Shown: positions 17,179 through 26,284, numbered from the stretch's first letter. The stretch: DNA of 64,000 bases from Coriobacteriaceae bacterium (GCA_902363875.1 CABJBO010000004.1:65864-129863); one strand, 5' to 3'. Notes: generated by a model from the sequence alone, not told the origin. Numbers and translations: made by a program.

Positions 17179-20100
17179 CTACTTCTTAATGCCGCGTCCC
17201 AGACGCTCGGCGACCGACGCAACGGCTTCCTCGCTGGCCGGCTCGCAGCTCACGCAGCCGTCGTGGGCGCGCATCTGGCCGGTGACCTCGTCCATCGCGA
17301 GCGGCGCCACCTTCTCGAGCTTAAAGCCCTTGCCGGCGCGCATGTTTTCCTTGGCCACGCTGATCATGAGCTTAATGCGGTTGAGCTGGTTGACCTCGGA
17401 CGCACCGGGGTCGTAGTCCACCGCGACAATGTTGCTCTCGGGGTGCTGACGGCGCAGTTCCTTGATCACAGCCTTACCCACCACGTGGTTGGGCAGGCAC
17501 GCAAAGGGCTGCGTGCAGATGATGTTGGGCGCGCCGTGGTCGATGAGGTCGAGCATCTCGGCCGTGAGCAGCCAGCCTTCGCCCATGTTGTTGCACACCG
17601 AAAGCACCGTGCGGGCCTTGTCGGCCATGGTGCCGATGCGCTCGGGCGCCTCAAAGCGGCGAGACTTCTCGAGCATCTCCTCCACCGGCGTGCGCATCCA
17701 GTCCACGAGCTTGATGAGCGCTTGCATGCCCGCGCGCGTAGTAGCAGAGCTTCCCAGCTCGTCTTTCTGCAGCTCGGCGTTGCTCATGGAGTAGAGGAAG
17801 AAGTCGAGCAGGCCCGGCACCACGGCCTCGCAGCCCTCGCGCTCAATGACATCGACCACGTGGTTGTTAGCCGTTGGATGGAACTTGACCAAGATCTCAC
17901 CGACCACGCCCACGCGCGGCTTGGTGCCCTCGCCCACGAGCGGCATGGTGTCGAACGCGCGGATGGCCTCGCGGCACAGCTTGGTGTAGTTGTGGCGGTT
18001 GAACTTGGGCGCCAACTTGCGGGCACGCGCCATGTACTCCTCGTAGAGCGCGTTGGCGGCACCGGGCGTGGCCTCGTACGGGCGGCAGCGGTAGAGCATC
18101 TGCATCATCACGTCACCAAAGAGCACCGCGTAGACTGCCTGCTTAAGCAGCGCCGGCGTCAGCTTAAAGCCGGGATTGTCCTCGCCGAGCGCCACGGCCG
18201 AAAGCGAGATCACGGGGATCTCGGGGTGGCCGCTCTCGCGCAGGGCCTTGCGGATGAGCGCGATGTAGTTGGTGGCACGGCAGCCGCCGCCGGTCTGGCT
18301 GATGACCACGGCGGTCTTGGACAGGTCGTACCGACCGCTCTCGATGGCCTCCATAATCTGGCCCGTCACCAGAATCGACGGGTAGCAAATGTCATTGTTC
18401 ACATAGCGCAGGCCAGCCTCGACGGCATCGTGGTCGGTCGAGGGCAGCAGCTCCAAGTTGTAGCCGGCACCGCGGAACACCTCTTTGACCAGGTCAAAGT
18501 GAATCGGCGCCATCTGCGGGCACAGGATGGTATAGCCCTCGTCGCGCATCTGCTCGGTAAAGGGCACCTTGGGCCACGCGGTCGAGGCGCTCTCACGCTG
18601 TGCCTCGAACGTGTACTTGCGGCTCGCGAACGCGGGGGCATCCGTGGAGGGCGCCACCGGCGCAGCGTCGCCCTGCTCAAAGACCTTGCCCGCAGCCGTG
18701 GCCTCGGCCAAGCGCTCGGCCTCCTGGTCCTTGAGTGCCGCCATGAGCGAGCGGATGCGAATGCGCGCGGCGCCCAGGTTGGACACCTCGTCGATCTTGA
18801 GCACGGTGTAGATCTTGCCACTGGCCTCCAGGATCTCCTGCACCTGATCGGTAGTCAGGGCATCGAGGCCGCAGCCGAAAGAGTTGAGCTGGATCAGGTC
18901 CAAATCGTTGCGCATCGTCACAAAACGGGCGACGGCGTACAGGCGGCTGTGGTACATCCACTGGTCGACGACGCGGATCGGGCGCTCGGGCTTCACCAGA
19001 TGCGCAAGCGAATCCTCGGTAAAGACCGCAAAGCCAAAGCTCGAGATAAGCTCGGGCAGGGCGTGGTTGATCTCGGGGTCGTTATGGTAGGGACGACCGG
19101 CGAGCACGATGCCGTGACCGCCGTGGTCCTCGACCCACTTAAGAGCCTCCTCGCCCATAGTCTGGATGTCCTCGTGGAAACGCGCATCGGCCTCAAAGGC
19201 AGCGTTGACGGCGGCATCGACCTCGGAGCGCGTGATTTTAGGACCGCGCACGCGACCGCGACCGGCCTCAGCATCGGCCACGCGGTCGACGGCAAGCACC
19301 TGATACAGGCGGCGTTTGAGCTCGGTCTTATCGTGATACGGCACAAACGGATACAGGAATTCGATGTTCTGCTCGCGAATCTCGTCGATGTTGAGCGCCA
19401 GCGCCGTGGGGTAGCTCATGACGATGGGGCAGTTGTAACAGTTGCCGGCGGTCGGATCCTCCTTGCGCTCCCAGCGCACGCACGGCATCCAGATGAAGTC
19501 GACATCGCGGTCGATAAGGTTCATCACATGGCCGTGGCTCATCTTGGCCGGATAGCACACGCTCTCTGACGGCATGGACTCGATGCCCGCCTGGTAGGTC
19601 TTCTTGCTCGACTGGTCGGACAGCTGCACGCTAAAGCCTAGGCGCGTAAAGAACGCGTGCCAGAAGGGGTAGTTCTCGTACATGTTAAGTGCGCGCGGGA
19701 TACCCACGGTGCCGCGCGGGGCCTCGTCAGGACTCAGAACCTCGCGGTTAAAGAGCAGCTCGTTTTTCTTTTTGAAGAGGTTGGGGGCCTCGGTCTTTTG
19801 CTTTTTGTGGCCGGCACCCTTCTCACAGCGGTTGCCGGTAATGAAGCGCCTACCGCCGCCAAAGTCGTTCACAGTAAGCTGGCAGTTGTTAGAGCAACGG
19901 CCGCAGCGGACATGCTTTTGCGTCACGGTGAGGTGCGCGATATCCTCGGCAGAAAGAATGGTCGAAATGCCGTCGGCGGCGGCGCGATCGCGGGCGAGTA
20001 GGGCCGCACCGTAGGCGCCCATGCAGCCGGCGATGTCAGGGCGCACGGCATGCACGCCGGTGAGCTGCTCAAACGCGCGCAGCGTGGCATCGGACATAAA

Positions 20101-21960
20101 GGTGCCGCCCTGAACGATCACCTGACTGCCGATCTCCTTGGGGTCGCGCAGCTTAATGACCTTGAACAGGGCATTCTTGATGACGGAATAGGACAGGCCG
20201 GCCGCGATGTCGCCCACCGTGGCGCCTTCCTTTTGCGCCTGCTTGACGCGCGAGTTCATAAAGACCGTGCAGCGGCTGCCCAGGTCGACGGGGGCCTTAG
20301 CATGGATGGCGGCGTCGGCGAACGCGCGCACGTCCATGTTCATAGAGACGGCGAAACTCTCGATAAAGCTGCCGCAGCCCGACGAGCAGGCCTCGTTGAG
20401 CATGATGTGCTCGATGACACCGTCCTTGACGCGCAGGCACTTCATGTCCTGGCCGCCGATGTCCAGGATAAACTCGACGCCGGGCAGGAACGCCTTGGCG
20501 CCGCGCAGGTGCGCGACGGTCTCGATCTCGCCGGAATCGGCCTTGAGGGCCTCGATGAGCAGCGCCTCGCCGTAGCCCGTGGTGGTCACGTGGCCGATGG
20601 TGCAGCCAGCGGGGATGTGGTTGTAGAAATCGGCCATGATGACCTTGGCCGTGCCCAGGATGTCGCCGTTGTTGTTGCCGTACCAGGTATGCAACAGCTG
20701 GCCGTCCTCGCCCACGAGCGCGGCCTTCATGGTGGTGGAACCGGCGTCGATGCCAATGAACACGCGGCCGGTGTAGCCGTCGAGCTTGCCCTTGGGGACG
20801 ACTTCCTGGTCGTGGCGACCCTTGAACTCGGCAAAGTCCTCGTCGGTGGCAAAGAGCGGATCCAGACGTTCGACCTCGGCACCCTGTGTGTCACCCAGGG
20901 CATCAATGGCCTCGATGAGCTGCGGGAACGTGCTGAGCTTGTTGGACTCGTGCGCCATGGCGGCGCCGCTCGCCACAAACAGGTGAGCGTTTTGGGGCAC
21001 GATACGGTGCTCCTCGTCCAGGTTGAGCGTGAGGTAGAAGCGGTGGCGCAGCTCGGAGAGATACTGCAGCGGGCCGCCCAGGAAGGCGACGTTGCCGCGG
21101 ATGGGACGGCCGCACGCCAGGCCCGAGATGGTCTGGGTCACGACGGCCTGGAAGATGGAGGCGGCCACGTCCTCGGGGCGGGCGCCCTCATTGAGCAGCG
21201 GCTGCACGTCGGTCTTGGCAAAAACGCCGCAGCGGCTGGCGATGGGATAGATGGTGGTGGCGTTGGCCGCGAGCTCGTTGAGGCCGCTCGCGTCGGTGTG
21301 CAGCAGAGTGGCCATCTGATCGATGAACGCGCCCGTGCCGCCGGCGCAGGTGCCGTTCATGCGCTGCTCGATGCCGTTGTCAAAGTAGATGATCTTGGCG
21401 TCCTCACCGCCCAGCTCGATGGCGACATCGGTGGCCGGGATGAGGGTCTCGACGGCGCGCTTGCTGGCGATGACTTCCTGGACAAACTCCAGGTCGAGCC
21501 ACTGGGACAGCAGCAGACCGCCCGAGCCGGTGATGGCACAGGTCATCTGGGCCGTCGGCAGCACAGTCGCGGCACCCTCGAACAAGTCGCGGGCGCAAGC
21601 GCGGACGTCGGTGTGGTGGCGCTGGTACTTGGCGTAGACGATCTGGTTGTCATCGTTGAGCACGGCAAGCTTGACGGTGGTGGAGCCCACGTCGATGCCC
21701 AGGTGCAGGTTGCCGCGGGCGGCCTCGGAGTTGAAAATCGCGCCTTCGGGGGCGTGGGCGGCGGCCACGGGCTCAGCGGCGGTGGCGAGCTCGCTAGCGA
21801 TGGACGTCTCCCCTGCCGCGTTCTTGGCATCGGCAACTGCCTCGGCAACTTTCTCGGCAGCCGCGGTCGCGGCCTTCTGCGCGGCGTCCACCACGGCGGG
21901 CGCGGCCTCGCGTGCGGCAGCGACCATACGATCCTTGATGCCCTCGACGAGTTTGCTCAT
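17179..21960 (-). CDS. Giant 2-hydroxyacyl-CoA dehydratase activase (double BcrA/BadF ATPase)
   Basis: A 1593-residue protein. Order: an Ala-rich helical N-terminus (about 1-65); first ASKHA ATPase domain beginning HLGIDVGSTTVKLAVL, with NGTCAGGTGAFIDQMA cluster-binding Cys (about 85-340); second ATPase domain VFIGIDAGSTTMKAALV with EACSSGCGSFIESFA (about 397-650); a CxxC-rich segment RCGRCSNNCQ; a DUF2229 domain (about 725-950); and a C-terminal region with dehydratase-subunit-like motifs (NNDICYPS, QTGGGCRATNY). Such proteins use ATP to inject an electron into 2-hydroxyacyl-CoA dehydratases. No dehydratase genes are nearby, so the partner is unknown. A TetR gene lies 11 bp upstream, probably in one operon. 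Confidence 0.9.
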   Translation of the reverse strand: MSKLVEGIKDRMVAAAREAAPAVVDAAQKAATAAAEKVAEAVADAKNAAGETSIASELATAAEPVAAAHAPEGAIFNSEAARGNLHLGIDVGSTTVKLAVLNDDNQIVYAKYQRHHTDVRACARDLFEGAATVLPTAQMTCAITGSGGLLLSQWLDLEFVQEVIASKRAVETLIPATDVAIELGGEDAKIIYFDNGIEQRMNGTCAGGTGAFIDQMATLLHTDASGLNELAANATTIYPIASRCGVFAKTDVQPLLNEGARPEDVAASIFQAVVTQTISGLACGRPIRGNVAFLGGPLQYLSELRHRFYLTLNLDEEHRIVPQNAHLFVASGAAMAHESNKLSTFPQLIEAIDALGDTQGAEVERLDPLFATDEDFAEFKGRHDQEVVPKGKLDGYTGRVFIGIDAGSTTMKAALVGEDGQLLHTWYGNNNGDILGTAKVIMADFYNHIPAGCTIGHVTTTGYGEALLIEALKADSGEIETVAHLRGAKAFLPGVEFILDIGGQDMKCLRVKDGVIEHIMLNEACSSGCGSFIESFAVSMNMDVRAFADAAIHAKAPVDLGSRCTVFMNSRVKQAQKEGATVGDIAAGLSYSVIKNALFKVIKLRDPKEIGSQVIVQGGTFMSDATLRAFEQLTGVHAVRPDIAGCMGAYGAALLARDRAAADGISTILSAEDIAHLTVTQKHVRCGRCSNNCQLTVNDFGGGRRFITGNRCEKGAGHKKQKTEAPNLFKKKNELLFNREVLSPDEAPRGTVGIPRALNMYENYPFWHAFFTRLGFSVQLSDQSSKKTYQAGIESMPSESVCYPAKMSHGHVMNLIDRDVDFIWMPCVRWERKEDPTAGNCYNCPIVMSYPTALALNIDEIREQNIEFLYPFVPYHDKTELKRRLYQVLAVDRVADAEAGRGRVRGPKITRSEVDAAVNAAFEADARFHEDIQTMGEEALKWVEDHGGHGIVLAGRPYHNDPEINHALPELISSFGFAVFTEDSLAHLVKPERPIRVVDQWMYHSRLYAVARFVTMRNDLDLIQLNSFGCGLDALTTDQVQEILEASGKIYTVLKIDEVSNLGAARIRIRSLMAALKDQEAERLAEATAAGKVFEQGDAAPVAPSTDAPAFASRKYTFEAQRESASTAWPKVPFTEQMRDEGYTILCPQMAPIHFDLVKEVFRGAGYNLELLPSTDHDAVEAGLRYVNNDICYPSILVTGQIMEAIESGRYDLSKTAVVISQTGGGCRATNYIALIRKALRESGHPEIPVISLSAVALGEDNPGFKLTPALLKQAVYAVLFGDVMMQMLYRCRPYEATPGAANALYEEYMARARKLAPKFNRHNYTKLCREAIRAFDTMPLVGEGTKPRVGVVGEILVKFHPTANNHVVDVIEREGCEAVVPGLLDFFLYSMSNAELQKDELGSSATTRAGMQALIKLVDWMRTPVEEMLEKSRRFEAPERIGTMADKARTVLSVCNNMGEGWLLTAEMLDLIDHGAPNIICTQPFACLPNHVVGKAVIKELRRQHPESNIVAVDYDPGASEVNQLNRIKLMISVAKENMRAGKGFKLEKVAPLAMDEVTGQMRAHDGCVSCEPASEEAVASVAERLGRGIKK

Positions 21961-21971
21961 TGTCTCTCCTC

Positions 21972-22682
21972 TTAGTTGTTGGACTTGACGGTTGCGGCGG
22001 TGTCGGCCGCGTCCTCGAGCTGCAAGTTCAATAGCTTCATGCCGTATTCCGGCACGTTGATATCGATGGGTTGGCCATACAGGTCACCAGGACGAACAAA
22101 AGCGAGCACCGTCATAATGCGCGCCATGGCCTCGGGCGATTCGGTGAGCCCACGCTCAAACCAGCGCTGAATCATGCCAACCTCGGCGCTCACGACGTAG
22201 GTGACGTAGTAGTCAAAGAACGTGCCCAGCGCCAGGCCCAAAATGCCCGTCTGCGCACGCGGCACCACAGCCTCACGCGCGGTGTCGATGATCCTTTTAA
22301 TGAAGGCCTGGTCGCCGCCCGGACCCAGCAGCGCACCGATTAAGTCGCGGTTGGCCGCAAGATAACGCAGCAGCTCAACCGAACCGGGCGCCGGCTCGAG
22401 CTCGTCGATATTGTGATAGAGATCGGGCAGCTGAGCTGCGGTGATGAGCTCAATGCGCTCACGGATCTCGGCCAGCAAGCCGTCCTCGATTTGATTGATA
22501 AAGTCGGGGATATCGCGGTAGTGCGAATAGAACGTGCGGCGCGTAAGGCCAGCGCGCTCGGTGAGCGACGCGACATTAATGCGCGAAAGGTCGCCGCTTT
22601 CGGCAAGCTCGCTGGCAAGTGCCTGGCGAAGGGCACGCTGCGAGCGAAGGGACCGGCGATCGCATTTCTCGAGCTGGGACAA
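21972..22682 (-). CDS. TetR family transcriptional regulator
   Basis: A 236-residue regulator. The N-terminal TetR helix-turn-helix covers about residues 12-60 (LTERAGLTRRTFYSHYRDIPDF), and the C-terminal ligand domain is of the TetR_C type. The start is a TTG at 22682 supported by AAGGAGG six bases upstream. The gene is 11 bp ahead of the giant activase and likely co-transcribed, so it probably controls that gene and itself. Repeated TGTGCAATA motifs and a CACACCGTGTG palindrome lie directly upstream and are candidate operators. Confidence 0.88.
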   Translation of the reverse strand: MSQLEKCDRRSLRSQRALRQALASELAESGDLSRINVASLTERAGLTRRTFYSHYRDIPDFINQIEDGLLAEIRERIELITAAQLPDLYHNIDELEPAPGSVELLRYLAANRDLIGALLGPGGDQAFIKRIIDTAREAVVPRAQTGILGLALGTFFDYYVTYVVSAEVGMIQRWFERGLTESPEAMARIMTVLAFVRPGDLYGQPIDINVPEYGMKLLNLQLEDAADTAATVKSNN

Positions 22683-22710
22683 GCGTCCTCCTTGTTACTC
22701 AGCCTGTGCG

Positions 22711-22746
22711 CTATTGCACAGTGCGAGTATTATTGCACACCGTGTG
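22711..22746 (-). promoter_or_regulatory. Candidate operator of the TetR-activase operon
   Basis: Read on the minus strand there are two direct TGTGCAATA copies (around 22712-22720 and 22730-22738), the second overlapping the perfect palindrome CACAC-C-GTGTG (22736-22746). Position 30-65 bp upstream of the TTG start fits autoregulation. No protein is shown to bind. Confidence 0.45.
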
Positions 22747-22775
22747 TACCAACACGTAAAGGCAATATTTGGAAT

Positions 22776-22802
22776 GTGACGAGGGGGCAGTCCCTTTGTC
22801 AC
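22776..22802. repeat. GTGAC...GTCAC palindrome (left copy)
   Basis: GTGACGAGG-GGGCAGT-CCCTTTGTCAC, an imperfect palindrome related to the copy at 23184-23210. The two copies flank the small peptide gene. Confidence 0.6.
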
Positions 22803-22919
22803 AACCCGCCTGGCTTTTGGAGCGGCATTACCGATTGTCCAAAATGTCATTCGTGGGTAGAATAGTGTCGACGGCAGCCCAAGTTGTAGCTGGCTGGGCA
22901 GCGCCGTTGTTTGCATTAG

Positions 22920-22948
22920 GGGGTCAACGCCTTAGCGGCGGCGACCCC
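22920..22948. terminator. GC-rich hairpin containing the stop codon of the 41-residue peptide
   Basis: GGGGTC/GACCCC arms (22920-22925, 22943-22948) with an inner CGCC/GGCG pair. The TAA of the peptide gene is in the loop. It has no clear T-run, so a terminator function is a guess. Confidence 0.4.
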
Positions 22949-23057
22949 TTCTGTTGCGCTTCGAACGCTGCTTGAGTGCCTCGGAAAGGCCGACAAGCGC
23001 CGTGAAGAACGAGACCACGGCGGTCAGAAGTCTCACGAAATCAATCAAATCGGTCAT
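22932..23057 (-). CDS. 41-residue single-span membrane peptide with basic tail (unrecognised)
   Basis: A short gene of 41 codons. The product MTDLIDFVRLLTAVVSFFTA continues with a hydrophobic stretch (about residues 8-26) and ends in a strongly basic tail (KQRSKRNRRGRRR). The ATG at 23057 has a very strong ribosome binding site, GGGAGGTGATGCCC, which argues for real translation. The layout resembles small hydrophobic type I toxins and holin-like peptides, but I do not recognise a family. The gene is isolated and lies between two related palindromes (22776-22802 and 23184-23210). Confidence 0.6.
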   Translation of the reverse strand: MTDLIDFVRLLTAVVSFFTALVGLSEALKQRSKRNRRGRRR

Positions 23058-23183
23058 GGGCATCACCTCCCATCAAATGGAGGGCGCTGCCCGGCACATG
23101 GAACTGCCGTCAACGATACCGATTCTACCAGAGCCTAGTTATATATACGAATATATGTTCGTATTCCAAGCACACAGGCCCCT

Positions 23184-23210
23184 GTGACAAAGGGGCTGTC
23201 CCTTTGTCAC
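23184..23210. repeat. GTGAC...GTCAC palindrome (right copy)
   Basis: GTGACAAAGGG-GCTGT-CCCTTTGTCAC: 11-bp arms with one mismatch-free core. It ends 1 bp before the stop codon of the HAD gene. Confidence 0.7.
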
Positions 23211-23211
23211 A

Positions 23212-24075
23212 TTATTCGATGACGGTGCGGGAGTTTTGCTTGCGCATGGTGGCGAACATGTGTTTGGGGACGGCGTGGACCATGCAGCTGCCGATGGTCG
23301 CGCTCGCGGCGGCTTTAGCTGCATCGCTAGCGTTTTTGGTCGCGTAGCTGTGGCGGAAACGCTTGAGCATGGCGATGTCGTTTCCGCCGTCGCCATAAAC
23401 CGCAACCTCGTCCTCGGCAATGCCGTAGTAGCCCGCCAGCCAGGCCACACTCTCGCCCTTGTTGCATGCCACATCCGTGATCTCGAACATCACCGGGTCA
23501 AACGGCGCGTTGACCACGCGGTCCGATCGCTCGGCAAGATACGCCTTAAGGTCGCGCTCCAACTCGGGCGAGATCACGCGGCAGTTGATCTTGCATACAT
23601 CGTGACGCAAGATATCGCCGATCGACTGGTCGAAATACTGTTCCTCGTGGTACCCGCCACGCGCACGCATACCGCGCATCACGATGCGCTTGATGGGGCT
23701 GTCCTTTTTAAAGCCCGCCTGATGCATCTCGAACGATCCACTCGAAAACATGCCATCGGGCGTGGAGCAATCAAAGCAAATGTCCGGGAACGCCTTGAGC
23801 AGCTCCTCGGTAACCTGCGGGTCGATGGTCCAGGTTTTGAGCACCTCGCCATGACTGTCTCGCACGATGGATCCATTGGAGCAGCAGGCGTCAAGCGCCA
23901 GGCCCGTAAAGCCATGCTCGCCGATCGGCAACGTCGAGCGTCCAGTCGCGGGAACCACGTGCAGGCCAGCCTCAGTCAGCTCGCGAATGGCGCGGCGGAT
24001 AGTCCCATCTGCCTCGTGCAGGGCGTTAAGCAGCGTTCCGTCTAAGTCACTCGCAAACATCTTGATCATGGGCAT
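23212..24075 (-). CDS. HAD superfamily Cof-type phosphatase
   Basis: A 287-residue haloacid dehalogenase-like hydrolase of the Cof (type IIB cap) group. Motif I DLDGTLL is at residues 9-15 (Asp nucleophile), motif II is TGRS near residue 46, and motif IV GDGGNDIAML lies near residue 230. Relatives dephosphorylate sugar phosphates or nucleotides; the substrate is unknown. ATG 24075 has AAGGAG five bases upstream; a second ATG two codons later is equally possible. The ribosome binding site is inside a strong hairpin (24072-24121), suggesting control of translation. Confidence 0.9.
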   Translation of the reverse strand: MPMIKMFASDLDGTLLNALHEADGTIRRAIRELTEAGLHVVPATGRSTLPIGEHGFTGLALDACCSNGSIVRDSHGEVLKTWTIDPQVTEELLKAFPDICFDCSTPDGMFSSGSFEMHQAGFKKDSPIKRIVMRGMRARGGYHEEQYFDQSIGDILRHDVCKINCRVISPELERDLKAYLAERSDRVVNAPFDPVMFEITDVACNKGESVAWLAGYYGIAEDEVAVYGDGGNDIAMLKRFRHSYATKNASDAAKAAASATIGSCMVHAVPKHMFATMRKQNSRTVIE

Positions 24076-24121
24076 GTCTCTCCTTCGTCTGCCCGATATT
24101 GTAGACGAAGGAGAGGCATGT
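24072..24121 (-). promoter_or_regulatory. Hairpin sequestering the ribosome binding site of the HAD gene
   Basis: On the mRNA (minus strand), CTCTCCTTCGTCT (24103-24115) pairs with AGACGAAGGAGAG (24078-24090) around a 12-base loop; with the flanking CATG sequences the stem reaches 17 of 18 pairs. The AAGGAG site and the first ATG are in the 3' arm. Confidence 0.6.
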
Positions 24122-24184
24122 CCAAACAATGCCGTCCCGGCGCGGCGTACCACCGCCTTCACAAATTCACGGTGCCCCAGCGCG

Positions 24185-25447
24185 TTAAGACAATCGCCGC
24201 AATCGATTTTTCAGCCGATAAAACAGAGCCGTCATCAACGTCAGCACCGCCAACATGGCTGCGAATACAATCGCCGGTGTCCATCGATCATATGCAGCCC
24301 CGTACGTCAATTGGCCGATAGGCGTTGCGCAGGAAAGGACCATGTAAACGACCGAAAGCACTTTTCCGCAGAGCTCAGTCGGCGCTGCCCGCTGAACAAA
24401 CGCGATGATTTCAACCGACGCAATGCTTGCCCACACCATGACCCATGCCGAACCAACTGCAAACACGGCGAACGCACATACATCAGTGCCGCACAATAGC
24501 GCGACAATGATCGGCGCGACTCCAAAACAGATCATCGCAACATATCGACATATGCCATTGAAAGAAAAGCGATGCGGCCAAATGCCGACCAAGCCACTGC
24601 CGGTAAGACCACCCAAGCCCAGAGCAACCTCAACTATCCCAACGCAGGACGATTGCATGCCGAGATGCTTTGTAACAATAATGGGAGCGCCAATCGTTAG
24701 CCCAACCAACGCAAGGTTCAAAACGGCCGCAAGCAAAATCACAGCGACCAATGATGCATTTTGCAACAGATACCGAATCGACTCCCGAAAATCGTTTCGG
24801 CATGTCGTGCGAGTCGCGCCGTCTCCCATCGTTTCAGATGAGGCATTTTGCTTGAGTACGCCACCAAACAACAGAGCTGAAATCGCAAACGTTACCGACG
24901 CGATTGTGCAAAGAGCATCGATGCCAAAGCACCCATAGACTGCCGTCCCGACCACAGGACCCAAGATATTGCTCACCATGGTCACCTGCGAAACCAATGC
25001 AGTGGCCCGCTCAACCTTCTTTTCACCCGCCATGCGCACCGTCTCAATTTGGAGCATTGGCTTTAGCAGCGATTGAACACCATATTGAACACAAAGTATC
25101 GCTACTACGACGACCGCAAGAGGCAACGAGCGCTTCATGGGGATAGACAGCAGTGATGCAGTCATCAGAGCAATGCCGAGGGCCACGAGGACCTCGCGAT
25201 GTCTTCCCCTATCCGCCAAGATTCCGCCAGCCGGAGTTGCAAGTACGCCGGGTATGAACGCTATCGCCGCGACGACGCCATATAACGTTGACGATCAACT
25301 GCGATCGAACAAGTAAAGTGGATACGCAAAGCACAGCGCCGACAGCATCGAATACGTGCACAGCTGCGCAACCAGAAGTTCCGCGAGCCTGATTGACCGC
25401 ACTGTTTTTGATTTCAACGAGACACCGACGTCTCTCAGCCCAGCCAT
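24185..25447 (-). pseudogene. MFS transporter gene interrupted by a frameshift
   Basis: The N-terminal part from ATG 25447 (MAGLRDVGVSLKSKTVRS, then a first transmembrane helix to YLFDRS) stops at TGA near 25298. In another frame the sequence continues directly with STLYGVVAAIAFIPGVLATP and GGILADRGRH, the MFS loop 2-3 motif region, and then about ten more helices to 24185. Joined, the product would be a ~420-residue drug-efflux-like MFS protein. One base change in length near 25298-25305 explains it. The TetR gene upstream and two shared 21-bp operators suggest it was a regulated exporter. The DNA is more AT-rich than the surroundings. Confidence 0.8.
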
Positions 25448-25460
25448 AAGCCCACCCCCT

Positions 25461-25481
25461 ATACATACCACTAGTATGTAT
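25461..25481. promoter_or_regulatory. TetR-type operator 1
   Basis: ATACATAC-CACTA-GTATGTAT, a perfect 8-bp inverted repeat 14 bp upstream of the MFS start. It shares its layout with operator 2. Confidence 0.7.
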
Positions 25482-25525
25482 TTAATGACTTGAAAAGGGC
25501 AGCCGTGGCTACCCTCACAAATCAA

Positions 25526-25546
25526 TTACATACCGTTGGTATCTAT
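25526..25546. promoter_or_regulatory. TetR-type operator 2
   Basis: TTACATACCGTTGGTATCTA plus T, aligning base for base with operator 1 over 21 bp; centres are 65 bp apart. It starts immediately after the TetR gene's stop codon. Confidence 0.65.
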
Positions 25547-25547
25547 A

Positions 25548-26210
25548 TTACCACCCGGCGCAGTCCCATACGTCCCAAATCTGCGCCGTTGTCTGGAGCA
25601 CTTCATTACCCAAATCGAGCCCCACCGCGGCAGCCATCTGCGCCAAACATTGTGCGCGAGCGAGCATTCGCTCCTTGGGCTCGAGCGGACGGAACAATGG
25701 CAGCAGCCAAAGATTCGCCAACAACGATACGGCCTCCGCCGCTTCGCGCGGGCATTCGCACGCAATGGAGCCGTCGGCGATGCCCTCCTCGATCACTGGC
25801 AAGAGACAGCCATCGGCCGACTCGTCAAATGAGCCCTGGTACTGCATCGCCAGTAGGCGCGAGCTTTTTACCGGATCTGCTGCAGGACGCATACGTGCCC
25901 ATAGCTCAATTTGTGGAACAACGGACTCGGGAGCGTACAGTCGCTTGAGCTTTTGGGCTCCGGTCATATTACCGACGCCAAGCATCGAGCGGCGGTGCTC
26001 AACAATCGGAGTCATCGCCCGATCAAACGCGGCGTTGAAAATCTCTTCTTTGCTCTTGAAGTGATGATAGACAGCGCCCTTGGTCATGCCGTCGAGACGG
26101 TCAACGATATCTTGAATACTCGTCCCCTCATAACCCTGTGCGCAGAATAGCTCCAGTGCCGCGTCGAGAATCTTCGCGACCGTCTCCTCGGGATATTTAT
26201 TGCGACCCAT
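25548..26210 (-). CDS. TetR family regulator of the adjacent MFS gene
   Basis: A 220-residue regulator. The helix-turn-helix region is near residues 10-57 (EGTSIQDIVDRLDGMTKGAV, then YHHFKSKEEIF), with a typical variable C-terminal domain. ATG 26210 is chosen; an upstream extension lacks a ribosome binding site. The MFS gene follows on the same strand after 100 bp that hold two 21-bp TACATACC-type palindromes, the usual site shape for TetR repressors. It therefore probably represses the exporter gene until a ligand binds. Confidence 0.88.
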   Translation of the reverse strand: MGRNKYPEETVAKILDAALELFCAQGYEGTSIQDIVDRLDGMTKGAVYHHFKSKEEIFNAAFDRAMTPIVEHRRSMLGVGNMTGAQKLKRLYAPESVVPQIELWARMRPAADPVKSSRLLAMQYQGSFDESADGCLLPVIEEGIADGSIACECPREAAEAVSLLANLWLLPLFRPLEPKERMLARAQCLAQMAAAVGLDLGNEVLQTTAQIWDVWDCAGW

Positions 26211-26284
26211 AATCCGCCCATCCGCAACGCAAGCCTTGTGCCTCATTGCAGCATTTTAACGTTGCGGATGGCAGACGGTCGATT

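Noticed and set aside
17263..19569. A 768-codon plus-strand frame opposite the activase
   Set aside because: Antisense shadow of a highly conserved gene; composition (His, Arg, Asp-rich) is typical of a mirror frame.
20050..21975. A 641-codon plus-strand frame
   Set aside because: Same reason: antisense of the activase ATPase domains.
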